A stretch of DNA of 33,614 nt, taken from NCBI RefSeq assembly GCF_030651755.1, contig NZ_JAUSBZ010000022.1:1-33614 (forward strand). Reading direction: 5' to 3'. Under the pieces are notes generated by a model. It searched no databases. It had not been told where the DNA came from and was given only the letters and a program-made list of their open reading frames with translations. The stretch comes from Phenylobacterium sp. Its GTDB lineage: Bacteria > Pseudomonadota > Alphaproteobacteria > Caulobacterales > Caulobacteraceae. Numbering within the stretch: the stretch's first letter is position 1; every line of letters begins with the position of its first letter. The translations under genes and the position numbers were made by a program. This document shows, piece after piece, positions 8,878-15,257 of the stretch.

Positions 8878-9815
8878 TGCGGGTCATCGGCCAGGAGGAG
8901 GTCCGCGCGCGTCTGACCTACGAGGTCTGCATCCCTATCGTGCGAGCGGCCATGATTGCGCTCTCTCGTGGCGAGACCCGCCAGCTGCTGCGCTCGATCA
9001 TCCCCCTGGCCCAGGGACACATGTTCGGGGTCATGCCCGGCGCGCTGGGGGAACGGGCCTGTTTCGGGGCAAAGCTGGTCAGTGTGTTTCCGGAGAACTT
9101 CGCCCAGGGCCGCCAGTCCCACCAGGGTGTGGTGGTGCTGTTCGACGGGGAGAGCGGCGCCTCGATCTGCGTCGCCCATGCCGGCGAGATCACCGCCATC
9201 CGTACGGCGGCGGCCAGCGCCGTGGCCACTGACGCCCTGGCCCGTCCCGAGGCTCATCGGCTGGCTATTCTGGGCTATGGCGAACAGGCCAGAACCCATC
9301 TCCGGGCCATTTCCAGAGTGCGGCGACTGACCGACGTCCGGGTCTGGGGCAGGGACCTCGCCCGCGCGGACGCCTTCGCCGAGGCGATGTCCGCCGAGAC
9401 CGGCCTGGCCGTGCGGGCCTTGGCCGGGGCGCGAGCGGCGGTGCAGGACGCCGACATCATCTGCACCCTCACCAGTTCGAAGACCCCCGTGCTGCACGGC
9501 GCCTGGGTGGAGGCCGGCGCCCACGTCAATCTGGTCGGGTCGAGCTATGCCGGCCCTGTGGAGGTTGATCACGATCTGGTGGTCCGCGCCCGCCTGATCG
9601 CCGACAGCCGCGAGGGAGTCCTGGCCCAGGGCGCCGAGGTGCTGGCCGCCAAGGCCGCCGGGCTGATCGATGACAGCCACGTGGTCGGCGAGATCGGCGA
9701 GGTGCTCGATGGCCGCCTGGCCGGCCGGCAGTCCCCCGACCAGGTCACCGCCTACAAGTCCCTGGGACACATCGTACAGGACCTGGCCAGCGCCCAGGCC
9801 CTGATGGAGCTCTAG
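8877..9815 (+). CDS. Ornithine cyclodeaminase / mu-crystallin family protein (second copy)
   Basis: 312 residues, clearly paralogous to the copy at 6617-7555. Shared segments include FGAKLVSVF, AIRTAAASAVATDALA, RVWGRD, GAHVN.VGSS and YKSLGH..QDLA. NAD(P) binding is indicated by AILGYGEQA, and the acidic residue is kept in VEVDHDL. It starts inside the stop of the permease gene and ends 9 bases before the M61-like peptidase gene, so it sits in one operon with both. Two equal-length copies flanking a permease could form a hetero-oligomer, act on two substrates, or catalyse consecutive steps; the sequence does not decide. Confidence 0.92.
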   Translation: MRVIGQEEVRARLTYEVCIPIVRAAMIALSRGETRQLLRSIIPLAQGHMFGVMPGALGERACFGAKLVSVFPENFAQGRQSHQGVVVLFDGESGASICVAHAGEITAIRTAAASAVATDALARPEAHRLAILGYGEQARTHLRAISRVRRLTDVRVWGRDLARADAFAEAMSAETGLAVRALAGARAAVQDADIICTLTSSKTPVLHGAWVEAGAHVNLVGSSYAGPVEVDHDLVVRARLIADSREGVLAQGAEVLAAKAAGLIDDSHVVGEIGEVLDGRLAGRQSPDQVTAYKSLGHIVQDLASAQALMEL

Positions 9816-9824
9816 ACCCCCCTC

Positions 9825-11522
9825 ATGAACGCCAAGTCCCTGATCCTTGCCGCCGCCCTGTGCCTGGGCGGCCTTCCCGCCGCCGCAGCCGAGCCAGCGG
9901 CGCTCACCGTCCGCATCGCGCCGGGCCAGATGGATGAGGCCCGGGGCCTCGGTCATGTGGACATCACCTTGACGCTGTCGGACGTCGACGCCGCGGCGGG
10001 CGAGGTTCTGGTCAGCCTGCCCATCGTCATCGCCAATACCGAGACCGCAGCCGAACATCTGATCGGGCTGACCGCCCGGGACGATCAGGGGCGCGTTCCC
10101 CTGCAGGTGCGCGATGATCCCGAGGCCCTGGTCTATTCGCGCCACTGGCTGGCCGGCCGACCGGTGAAGGGCGAACTGGTGGTCAGCTATCGCGCCCCCA
10201 TCGACAACACCCCGCCGCGGCGGGGATCAGGTCCGCCCTATCAGCTGCGGACAGAGGGCGGGGGCTTCTCGGCCGTGGGCAACACCTTCCTCCTGACGCC
10301 CCAGGGCGGCCGTGACTATCGCGTCGCCATCGACTGGGATCTCAGCGCCATGGGGCCAGGCGCCTCGGCCACCTCCAGCTGGGGGGAGGGCGATGCGGTC
10401 CTGCCCGGGGCCGGCCCGGCTGAACGCCTGTGGTCGGGGGTCTTCATGGCGGGGCCCATGAAGCGCTATCCGGCCGAGCCCCAGAACAACGGCTTCTCCG
10501 CCGCCTGGCTGGGCGAGCCGCCCTTTGATCCGGCGCCGCTCATGGCATGGACCGAGACCCTTCACACCTGGATGAGCGGTTTCTTCCAGGAGACCGAGGA
10601 GCCGCCCTACCGGGTCCTCCTGCGGTTCAACCCGATCAACGCCGGCGGCGGGGCGGCCCTGACCAACTCCTTCCTCACCACCTACGGCCAGGCCACGACG
10701 GCCGAGAGCATCAAGGGCACGCTCGCCCACGAGATGATCCACACCTGGACCTCGCTGGGTCCTGGCCAATGGTACTCCGAGGGTAATGCGGTCTTCTATC
10801 AGGCCCAGCTGCCCTGGCGGGCGGGGCTGATCTCCACCGAAGACTATCTGCAGGACATCAACGACACCGCCCGGCGCTATTACACCAACGCCCTCAACGA
10901 CACGCCCAACGACCAGATCGCCGCCCGCTTCTGGGAGGACACCCGGGTCCGGACCCTGCCTTACGACCGGGGCGGCCTGTACTTCGCGGTGCTGAACGAT
11001 CGCATCCGCAAAGCCTCCGCCGGTCAGCGATCGGTGGATGACCTGATCCTGGCCATGATCGCGCGGCGCCGGGCGGGCCTGCCGGTGAGCGAGGCTGACT
11101 GGCAGGACCTGGTGGTCGCCGAGCTGGGGGAGGCGGGCGGCCAGCTCACCGCCGACATGTTGGCGGGCGGTCTGATGCTGCCGGAATCGGACGCATTTAG
11201 CCCCTGTTTTGCGCGCATAACCCGCCCTTTTCGCCGCTTTGAGCTGGGGTTTGAACCCCGGTCCCTGGTCGGTCACGTCAAGACCATCGCCGGTCTTATG
11301 CCGGGCTCAGAGGCCGAGAAGGCCGGCCTGAGAAACGGCGATGTGGTGACCTATGCGGTGGCTATGGATTCGGTGCAGGGCGATCCCGACCGCACCCTGA
11401 CCCTGCAGGTGACCCGGGACGGCGAGACCTTTCCCATCACCTATCTGCCCCGCGGCGACTGGGTGGAGGCCTACCAGTGGGTCCGCAAACCCGAGGTTCC
11501 CGAGGCCGCCTGTCGGCCGTGA
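9825..11522 (+). CDS. M61-like exported metallopeptidase with C-terminal PDZ-like domain
   Basis: 565 residues with a signal peptide ending near residue 22 (AAA|EP). The zinc motif is HEMIH (His302, Glu303, His306) with Glu319 in WYSEG as the likely third ligand, the gluzincin arrangement found in M61 peptidases. The N-terminal ~200 residues look like the beta-rich M61 N-domain. Residues about 470-545 resemble a PDZ domain (GLMPGSEAEKAGLRNGDVV). M61 enzymes are aminopeptidases, so a periplasmic aminopeptidase role is inferred. It follows OCD copy 2 by 9 bases and is probably the last gene of that operon. A shorter paralogue lies at 15258-16793. Confidence 0.83.
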   Translation: MNAKSLILAAALCLGGLPAAAAEPAALTVRIAPGQMDEARGLGHVDITLTLSDVDAAAGEVLVSLPIVIANTETAAEHLIGLTARDDQGRVPLQVRDDPEALVYSRHWLAGRPVKGELVVSYRAPIDNTPPRRGSGPPYQLRTEGGGFSAVGNTFLLTPQGGRDYRVAIDWDLSAMGPGASATSSWGEGDAVLPGAGPAERLWSGVFMAGPMKRYPAEPQNNGFSAAWLGEPPFDPAPLMAWTETLHTWMSGFFQETEEPPYRVLLRFNPINAGGGAALTNSFLTTYGQATTAESIKGTLAHEMIHTWTSLGPGQWYSEGNAVFYQAQLPWRAGLISTEDYLQDINDTARRYYTNALNDTPNDQIAARFWEDTRVRTLPYDRGGLYFAVLNDRIRKASAGQRSVDDLILAMIARRRAGLPVSEADWQDLVVAELGEAGGQLTADMLAGGLMLPESDAFSPCFARITRPFRRFELGFEPRSLVGHVKTIAGLMPGSEAEKAGLRNGDVVTYAVAMDSVQGDPDRTLTLQVTRDGETFPITYLPRGDWVEAYQWVRKPEVPEAACRP

Positions 11523-11527
11523 GGGAC
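11507..11527. repeat. 21-bp direct repeat, left copy
   Basis: Perfectly identical to 12435-12455. It begins CGCCTGTCGG, ends GTGAGGGAC, and contains the last codons and the TGA stop of the M61-like gene. With the right copy it brackets the prlF-yhaV module and its promoter. Flanking bases differ on both sides of the two copies. Confidence 0.9.
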
Positions 11528-11542
11528 GGCCGCCGACCTGGG

Positions 11543-12031
11543 CTAAGCTGGTCTGACTGATGCTGCGCCCAGACGCTTCTGGGCTTCCGGTTCGCTCGCG
11601 GCTGCAAGGAGCGCCGCCCAGTCATCTGGCGGATCGCCCTTGTCGAGCATCTTGCGGAACACCGCATAGGCGTCCGACTTTGAACCATAGGTGCGCAGCG
11701 TGGTCTCGTCGTTCACCCAGACATAGAGGATGATCTTCGAACGCGTGCTGTAGCGGAAGAAGAGGCGGAACCGACCCGCGCCGAACTTCGCTCTGAACCA
11801 GTTCTTCCGGTCACGGCCCCGGGTTCCGCCCTGCCGATATTCAGGTCGGGTTGGGTCCTGTGGGATGACTTCGAATACAAGGTGACGCAGGGCCGCGAGC
11901 AGCTTCGCATTGGCTGACCCGCGCCAGCCCTCAGGATCTGTTTCTCGTTGGCGTTCGACGGCGTTCGCGAGCCTCTCGAACTGATCGAGAAACAGCGGGT
12001 GAGTCACCAACTGCCACCCGTTGACGACCAT
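11543..12031 (-). CDS. yhaV: YhaV-type ribonuclease toxin
   Basis: 162 residues from the ATG at 12031 (MVVNGWQL), which matches the start of YhaV toxins (E. coli YhaV is of similar length). Landmarks are HPLFLDQFERL, PTRPEYRQGG, WFRAKFGAGRFRLFFRY and YVWVNDETTLRTYGSKSDAY, the RelE-like RNase core. In known systems YhaV cleaves mRNA on or near the ribosome and is neutralised by PrlF. An in-frame upstream ATG at 12067 would overlap the antitoxin gene and is less likely. The start lies 1 base after the antitoxin stop, so translation is coupled. It converges on the M61-like gene with a 20-base gap. Confidence 0.93.
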   Translation of the reverse strand: MVVNGWQLVTHPLFLDQFERLANAVERQRETDPEGWRGSANAKLLAALRHLVFEVIPQDPTRPEYRQGGTRGRDRKNWFRAKFGAGRFRLFFRYSTRSKIILYVWVNDETTLRTYGSKSDAYAVFRKMLDKGDPPDDWAALLAAASEPEAQKRLGAASVRPA

Positions 12032-12032
12032 T

Positions 12033-12359
12033 CTAGAGATCGACCGCGCCGTCGATCGGCGCATCAAGATCGACCTCAGTATCCCCCGCCAGCGCAGTGA
12101 GCCGTGCGGCGAGTTCCGGAGAGAGTTCGGAGAGTCGCTCGGGCCGATGGACGATGTCTTCGGCCAGGAAGGTCAGAAAGCCGCTGATCGCTTCGTCGTC
12201 ATGTTCGACATCAACCCGATGCACTGAAACCCCCCGCTCATCCACACGAAAGGAAATCTTGTCGCCGTAGTCTACGCCGAGCGCTTGGCGAACGGACTTC
12301 GGAATGGTCGTCTGACCCTTGGCGGTGATGGTGCTGACTTCTTCGAGCAGTGTGGACAT
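12033..12359 (-). CDS. prlF: PrlF (SohA) family antitoxin
   Basis: 108 residues from the ATG at 12359, with GAGGAG about 7 bases upstream. The N-terminal AbrB/MazE-like swapped-hairpin DNA-binding domain is clear (STITAKGQTTIPKSVRQALGV...GDKISF). The acidic C-terminal half (EHDDEAISGFLTFLAEDI) would bind and block the toxin. In the E. coli system PrlF and the PrlF-YhaV complex repress their own promoter; here a palindrome lies inside the promoter. A longer open frame extends to 12467 but runs through the promoter and repeat, so the internal ATG is chosen. Confidence 0.93.
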   Translation of the reverse strand: MSTLLEEVSTITAKGQTTIPKSVRQALGVDYGDKISFRVDERGVSVHRVDVEHDDEAISGFLTFLAEDIVHRPERLSELSPELAARLTALAGDTEVDLDAPIDGAVDL

Positions 12360-12380
12360 GGTGGGGCTCCTCAATCGGCA

Positions 12381-12412
12381 ATATAAGTAAGGAATATGCC
12401 TTACCTGGTCAA
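12381..12412 (-). promoter_or_regulatory. prlF-yhaV promoter with internal operator palindrome
   Basis: On the minus strand, TTGACC (12412-12407) is followed after 17 bases by TACTTA (12389-12384), with TATA-rich sequence just beyond. The palindrome GTAAGG-6-CCTTAC occupies 12387-12404, filling the spacer and touching the -10. This is the expected position for autorepression by PrlF or the PrlF-YhaV complex. Confidence 0.6.
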
Positions 12413-12434
12413 GGCGCGGGGCGCCTGGCCTTGA

Positions 12435-12455
12435 CGCCTGTCGGCCGTGAGGGAC
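12435..12455. repeat. 21-bp direct repeat, right copy
   Basis: Perfect copy of 11507-11527, 907 bases of intervening sequence later. Here it is not part of a recognisable gene; it carries a stranded copy of the M61-like gene's stop region, upstream of yceI. Confidence 0.9.
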
Positions 12456-12557
12456 CCATGGCGCCACAGGCTTCGACCTTGGCGCGGGCGACCTCTATGC
12501 TTACCTCCGCAAGCTGGCCGCCGAAGGCGCCGGCCAAGCAACATTGAGAGGTCGATC
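12456..12557. other. Short region between right repeat and yceI, possible gene remnant
   Basis: A plus-strand frame runs from after the TGA in the repeat (about 12453) to a stop overlapping the yceI start. It has protein-like composition (GFDLGAGDLYAYLRKLAAEG) but no start codon of its own. It could be the tail of a lost gene or chance coding in GC-rich DNA. It also holds the yceI ribosome site GAGAGG. Confidence 0.3.
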
Positions 12558-13175
12558 ATGAAATCCCACCTGTTGGCCGCCGTGGCGGCGATTGTCCTGG
12601 CCTCGCCTGTCATGGCTCAGGCGCCGGCCATGCCGGGCCAGCCGGAAGCCTCCCGCGTCGTGGCTGGCAGCTACAAGGTCGACACCAACCACACCCAGGT
12701 GGTCTGGTCGGTGGATCATATGGGCTTCTCCACCCTCTACGGCATGGTCGGTGAGATGACCGGGACCCTGAACCTGGATCCCGCCAACCTGGCGGCCGCC
12801 AGCCTGTCGATCGACATTCCCCTGTCGGGCCTGACCGTCACCTCGGAAGGCTTTGCGAAGCACCTGGCCTCGGCCGACTTCTTCGAGGTGGAGACGTTCC
12901 CCACCGCCAAGTTCGTGTCGACCTCGGTGGTCGCCAACGGCAATGAAGCGAAGATCACCGGCGACCTCACCCTGCACGGCGTCACCAAGCCGGTGGTGCT
13001 GGACGCCAAGCTGATGGGGGCCGGCGCCAATCCGATGAGCAAGGCCCAGACCGTGGGCTTCACGGCCACCTCGACGCTCAAGCGCAGCGACTTCGGCCTG
13101 GGCTACGCCGCCCCCGTCGTCTCTGACGAAGTGAAGCTGAAGATCACCGCGGCCTTCGAACTGGCCGCTTCCTAA
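12558..13175 (+). CDS. YceI family exported lipid-binding-type protein
   Basis: 205 residues from the ATG at 12558 (GAGAGG ribosome site). The signal peptide ends near residue 21 (VMAQA). The body is a YceI lipocalin-like barrel: YKVDTNHTQVVWSVDHMGFSTLYG at the start, then ASADFFEVETFPTAKF, GDLTLHGVTKPV and the S-x-L-KRSDFGLGY stretch, all family hallmarks. YceI proteins bind polyprenoid or amide lipids in the periplasm. It appears to stand alone, between the toxin-antitoxin module and a convergent amidohydrolase, with a strong hairpin after it. Confidence 0.94.
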   Translation: MKSHLLAAVAAIVLASPVMAQAPAMPGQPEASRVVAGSYKVDTNHTQVVWSVDHMGFSTLYGMVGEMTGTLNLDPANLAAASLSIDIPLSGLTVTSEGFAKHLASADFFEVETFPTAKFVSTSVVANGNEAKITGDLTLHGVTKPVVLDAKLMGAGANPMSKAQTVGFTATSTLKRSDFGLGYAAPVVSDEVKLKITAAFELAAS

Positions 13176-13184
13176 AGGACGCAG

Positions 13185-13212
13185 CCCGGCCGTCCCACCA
13201 AGGGCGGCCGGG
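13185..13212. terminator. Hairpin between convergent yceI and amidohydrolase genes
   Basis: CCCGGCCG (13185-13192) pairs with CGGCCGGG (13205-13212). The stem can be extended inward by CCC/GGG with one bulged T, leaving a 5-base loop. It lies 9 bases after the yceI stop and 10 before the amidohydrolase stop. No T-run on either strand; probably a bidirectional terminator. Confidence 0.65.
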
Positions 13213-13222
13213 CGTCTGCCGG

Positions 13223-15247
13223 CTAAGGCGCCGGCGTGACCGGTGGCGGGGCTGCGAACGGCTTCACATTGAGGTGGTCGTAGATTTCGGCCGGGTAGTA
13301 GACCACCCCGCCGACCATGGTCATGCGCACCTTGCGGATGTCGCTGATATTGGTGGTGGGGTCGCCGTCCACCAGGATCAGGTCGGCGAGCTTGCCCCGG
13401 GCGATGGAGCCCAGCTCGTGATCGCGGCCGAAATAGCGCTCGGCGTCCAGGGTGGCCAGACGCAGGGTCTTGGCCGGCGAAATCCCCGCCATCACATAGA
13501 CTTCCAGCTCCCGGTGCACCGAGAACCCCGTGCCGTCGTCGGTGCCGGGCAGCAGCTGGATATTGTTGTCATCCAGCAGCTTGAGCACCTCCAGCACCTT
13601 GCCGAAGCCGGCCTGATAGGCCGCGTCGGTCTCGTACTGGCCCTCGCCCAGGGTGACGAAGGAGCGCTTGCGATAGCGCTGATAGGCCACCGGCACATGG
13701 TCGAAATAGGGGGCGTCGGCGGGATGGACCTGGCCTGAGCGGCTGAGCATCAGCCGCTCCAGGATCATGGCGGTGGTGTCCAGCGCCTTGCCGTTCTCGC
13801 GCATGTGGCGGACCGTAGAGGCGACCCGCTCCGAGGTCAGGTCGAGGTCGGCGGCCCGCGCCATGCCCGTCAGGCGAAGGGGCGTGCGGGTGTCTTCTTC
13901 CGGATCGAGGATCCAGCCCAGCATCAGCTGATTGATGTGGGCGATGTCGTCATAGCCGTCCAGCAGGACCCGGTCGGGGCTGGAAAAGGCCGGCACATGC
14001 CCCGTAACGCCCATGCCCAGGCGCCGGGCCTCGGCGGCCAGGGGGGCCACCCAGTCGGGGTTCATGGAGTTATAGATCTTGATCTGCCAGTAGCCGCGCT
14101 CGGCGTACCAGCGGACGTTTTCCAGGCCCTCTTCCAGGGTTTCCGGGATGAAGCCGTGGCGAGCGGAATAGGGGCTGCGGCCTTCCAGGAAGCCATTGCG
14201 CACGATGCGCGGACCGGCCAGTTCGCCGGTCTCCAGCCCCTCCACCATGCCCATCAGCCGGTCATTGTCATTGCCCTGGTCCCGCGTCCCGGTGACGCCG
14301 GCGGCCAGGTAGAAGAGGTTGGAGGAGAGCGAGGTGTGGGAGTGCATGTCGTGCAGGCCCGGCATCAGGGTCCCGCCCTGTCCGTCGATCACCACCTGAC
14401 CTTCCGGCGCCGGGGCGTCGGTCTCGGGCTGGATGCTGGTGATCCGATCGCGGAAGACGACCACGGTTGAAGGGCCGCTGCGGGTCATGGTCTCCGGATC
14501 GAACACCCGGACATTGCGGATGCGCACGGGCGTGTCGAAACGGTGGGCGAGCTTGGCCTGGGCGGCCTTGGCCCGCTCCAGAGTGATATCCTGGGCCAGG
14601 GCGCCCAGGGCTTCAAGGTGGCCCTCATAGCCCTCGCGGATCAGGCCGCCGCCCAGAATCCCGAACATGTCGCCGCGGGCGTCGACCATCACATAGCTGG
14701 GGGTGAGATCGACGCCCGACAGCTCATAGACCGTCAGCTTCACCGCCCGGCCGCCTTCGCCCAGGGTGATCTTGCGGACCTCCTGCAGGCGCATGGTTCC
14801 CGACGGCAGGGCCGGCAGGGTCTGGCCCGGCGCCTTGAGCAGGGCCTTGACGTATTGACCGAGGATCCAGGGGCTGCCGTCATTGGGCACATAGAGGGTG
14901 GGACCAGAGACCGTCGCCTGGCCCTCATCGGCCTGGCTGACCCACCGGGCGGCGTCGCCCTGGCGGCTGAAGCTCTCCTGCACCGGGCTGCCGAACAGGG
15001 AGGAGCCTTCGATGGTCCAGGTCACCGGGGCGCCGGATGCGTCGACCGTGATCTGTTCGCGGGCCTTGGGGCCCCGGCCGTTGTTGTCGATGGCGAAGTC
15101 GACCGACGCGGTGCGGCCCTCCACCTCGGCGACCAGGTGGCCGACCTTTTCCCCGCCGGCCATGGCGACGTACCGGTGAGTCGCGGCTTCCGCGGCGCCG
15201 GCGAAGGCCATCAGGGCGGCCAGGAGGAGGGGGCGAACAAGCATCAT
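13223..15247 (-). CDS. Exported amidohydrolase with long N-terminal extension
   Basis: 674 residues with a signal peptide ending near residue 21 (AEA|AT). Residues about 240-660 are an amidohydrolase-superfamily barrel: HxH at His302/His304 (LHDMHSHTS), Lys390 in QIKIYNS (candidate bridging carboxylated Lys), His417 (TGHVPA), His437 (DDIAHIN), Asp570 (PGTDDG), and the C-terminal GSIARGKLADLILVDGDPTTNI. Relatives include imidazolonepropionase-like and Xaa-Pro/Xaa-Arg dipeptidases. The first ~220 residues do not belong to the barrel and look beta-rich. The start has two adjacent ATGs (15247 and 15244). It lies 10 bases downstream of an M61-like peptidase on the same strand, so the two are probably co-transcribed. 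A periplasmic dipeptidase role is inferred. Confidence 0.88.
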   Translation of the reverse strand: MMLVRPLLLAALMAFAGAAEAATHRYVAMAGGEKVGHLVAEVEGRTASVDFAIDNNGRGPKAREQITVDASGAPVTWTIEGSSLFGSPVQESFSRQGDAARWVSQADEGQATVSGPTLYVPNDGSPWILGQYVKALLKAPGQTLPALPSGTMRLQEVRKITLGEGGRAVKLTVYELSGVDLTPSYVMVDARGDMFGILGGGLIREGYEGHLEALGALAQDITLERAKAAQAKLAHRFDTPVRIRNVRVFDPETMTRSGPSTVVVFRDRITSIQPETDAPAPEGQVVIDGQGGTLMPGLHDMHSHTSLSSNLFYLAAGVTGTRDQGNDNDRLMGMVEGLETGELAGPRIVRNGFLEGRSPYSARHGFIPETLEEGLENVRWYAERGYWQIKIYNSMNPDWVAPLAAEARRLGMGVTGHVPAFSSPDRVLLDGYDDIAHINQLMLGWILDPEEDTRTPLRLTGMARAADLDLTSERVASTVRHMRENGKALDTTAMILERLMLSRSGQVHPADAPYFDHVPVAYQRYRKRSFVTLGEGQYETDAAYQAGFGKVLEVLKLLDDNNIQLLPGTDDGTGFSVHRELEVYVMAGISPAKTLRLATLDAERYFGRDHELGSIARGKLADLILVDGDPTTNISDIRKVRMTMVGGVVYYPAEIYDHLNVKPFAAPPPVTPAP

Positions 15248-15257
15248 CTTTAAAGTC

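Noticed and set aside
8841-10145. 434-codon minus-strand frame across OCD copy 2 and the M61-like gene
   Set aside because: Crosses two well-supported plus-strand genes and has no recognisable domain.
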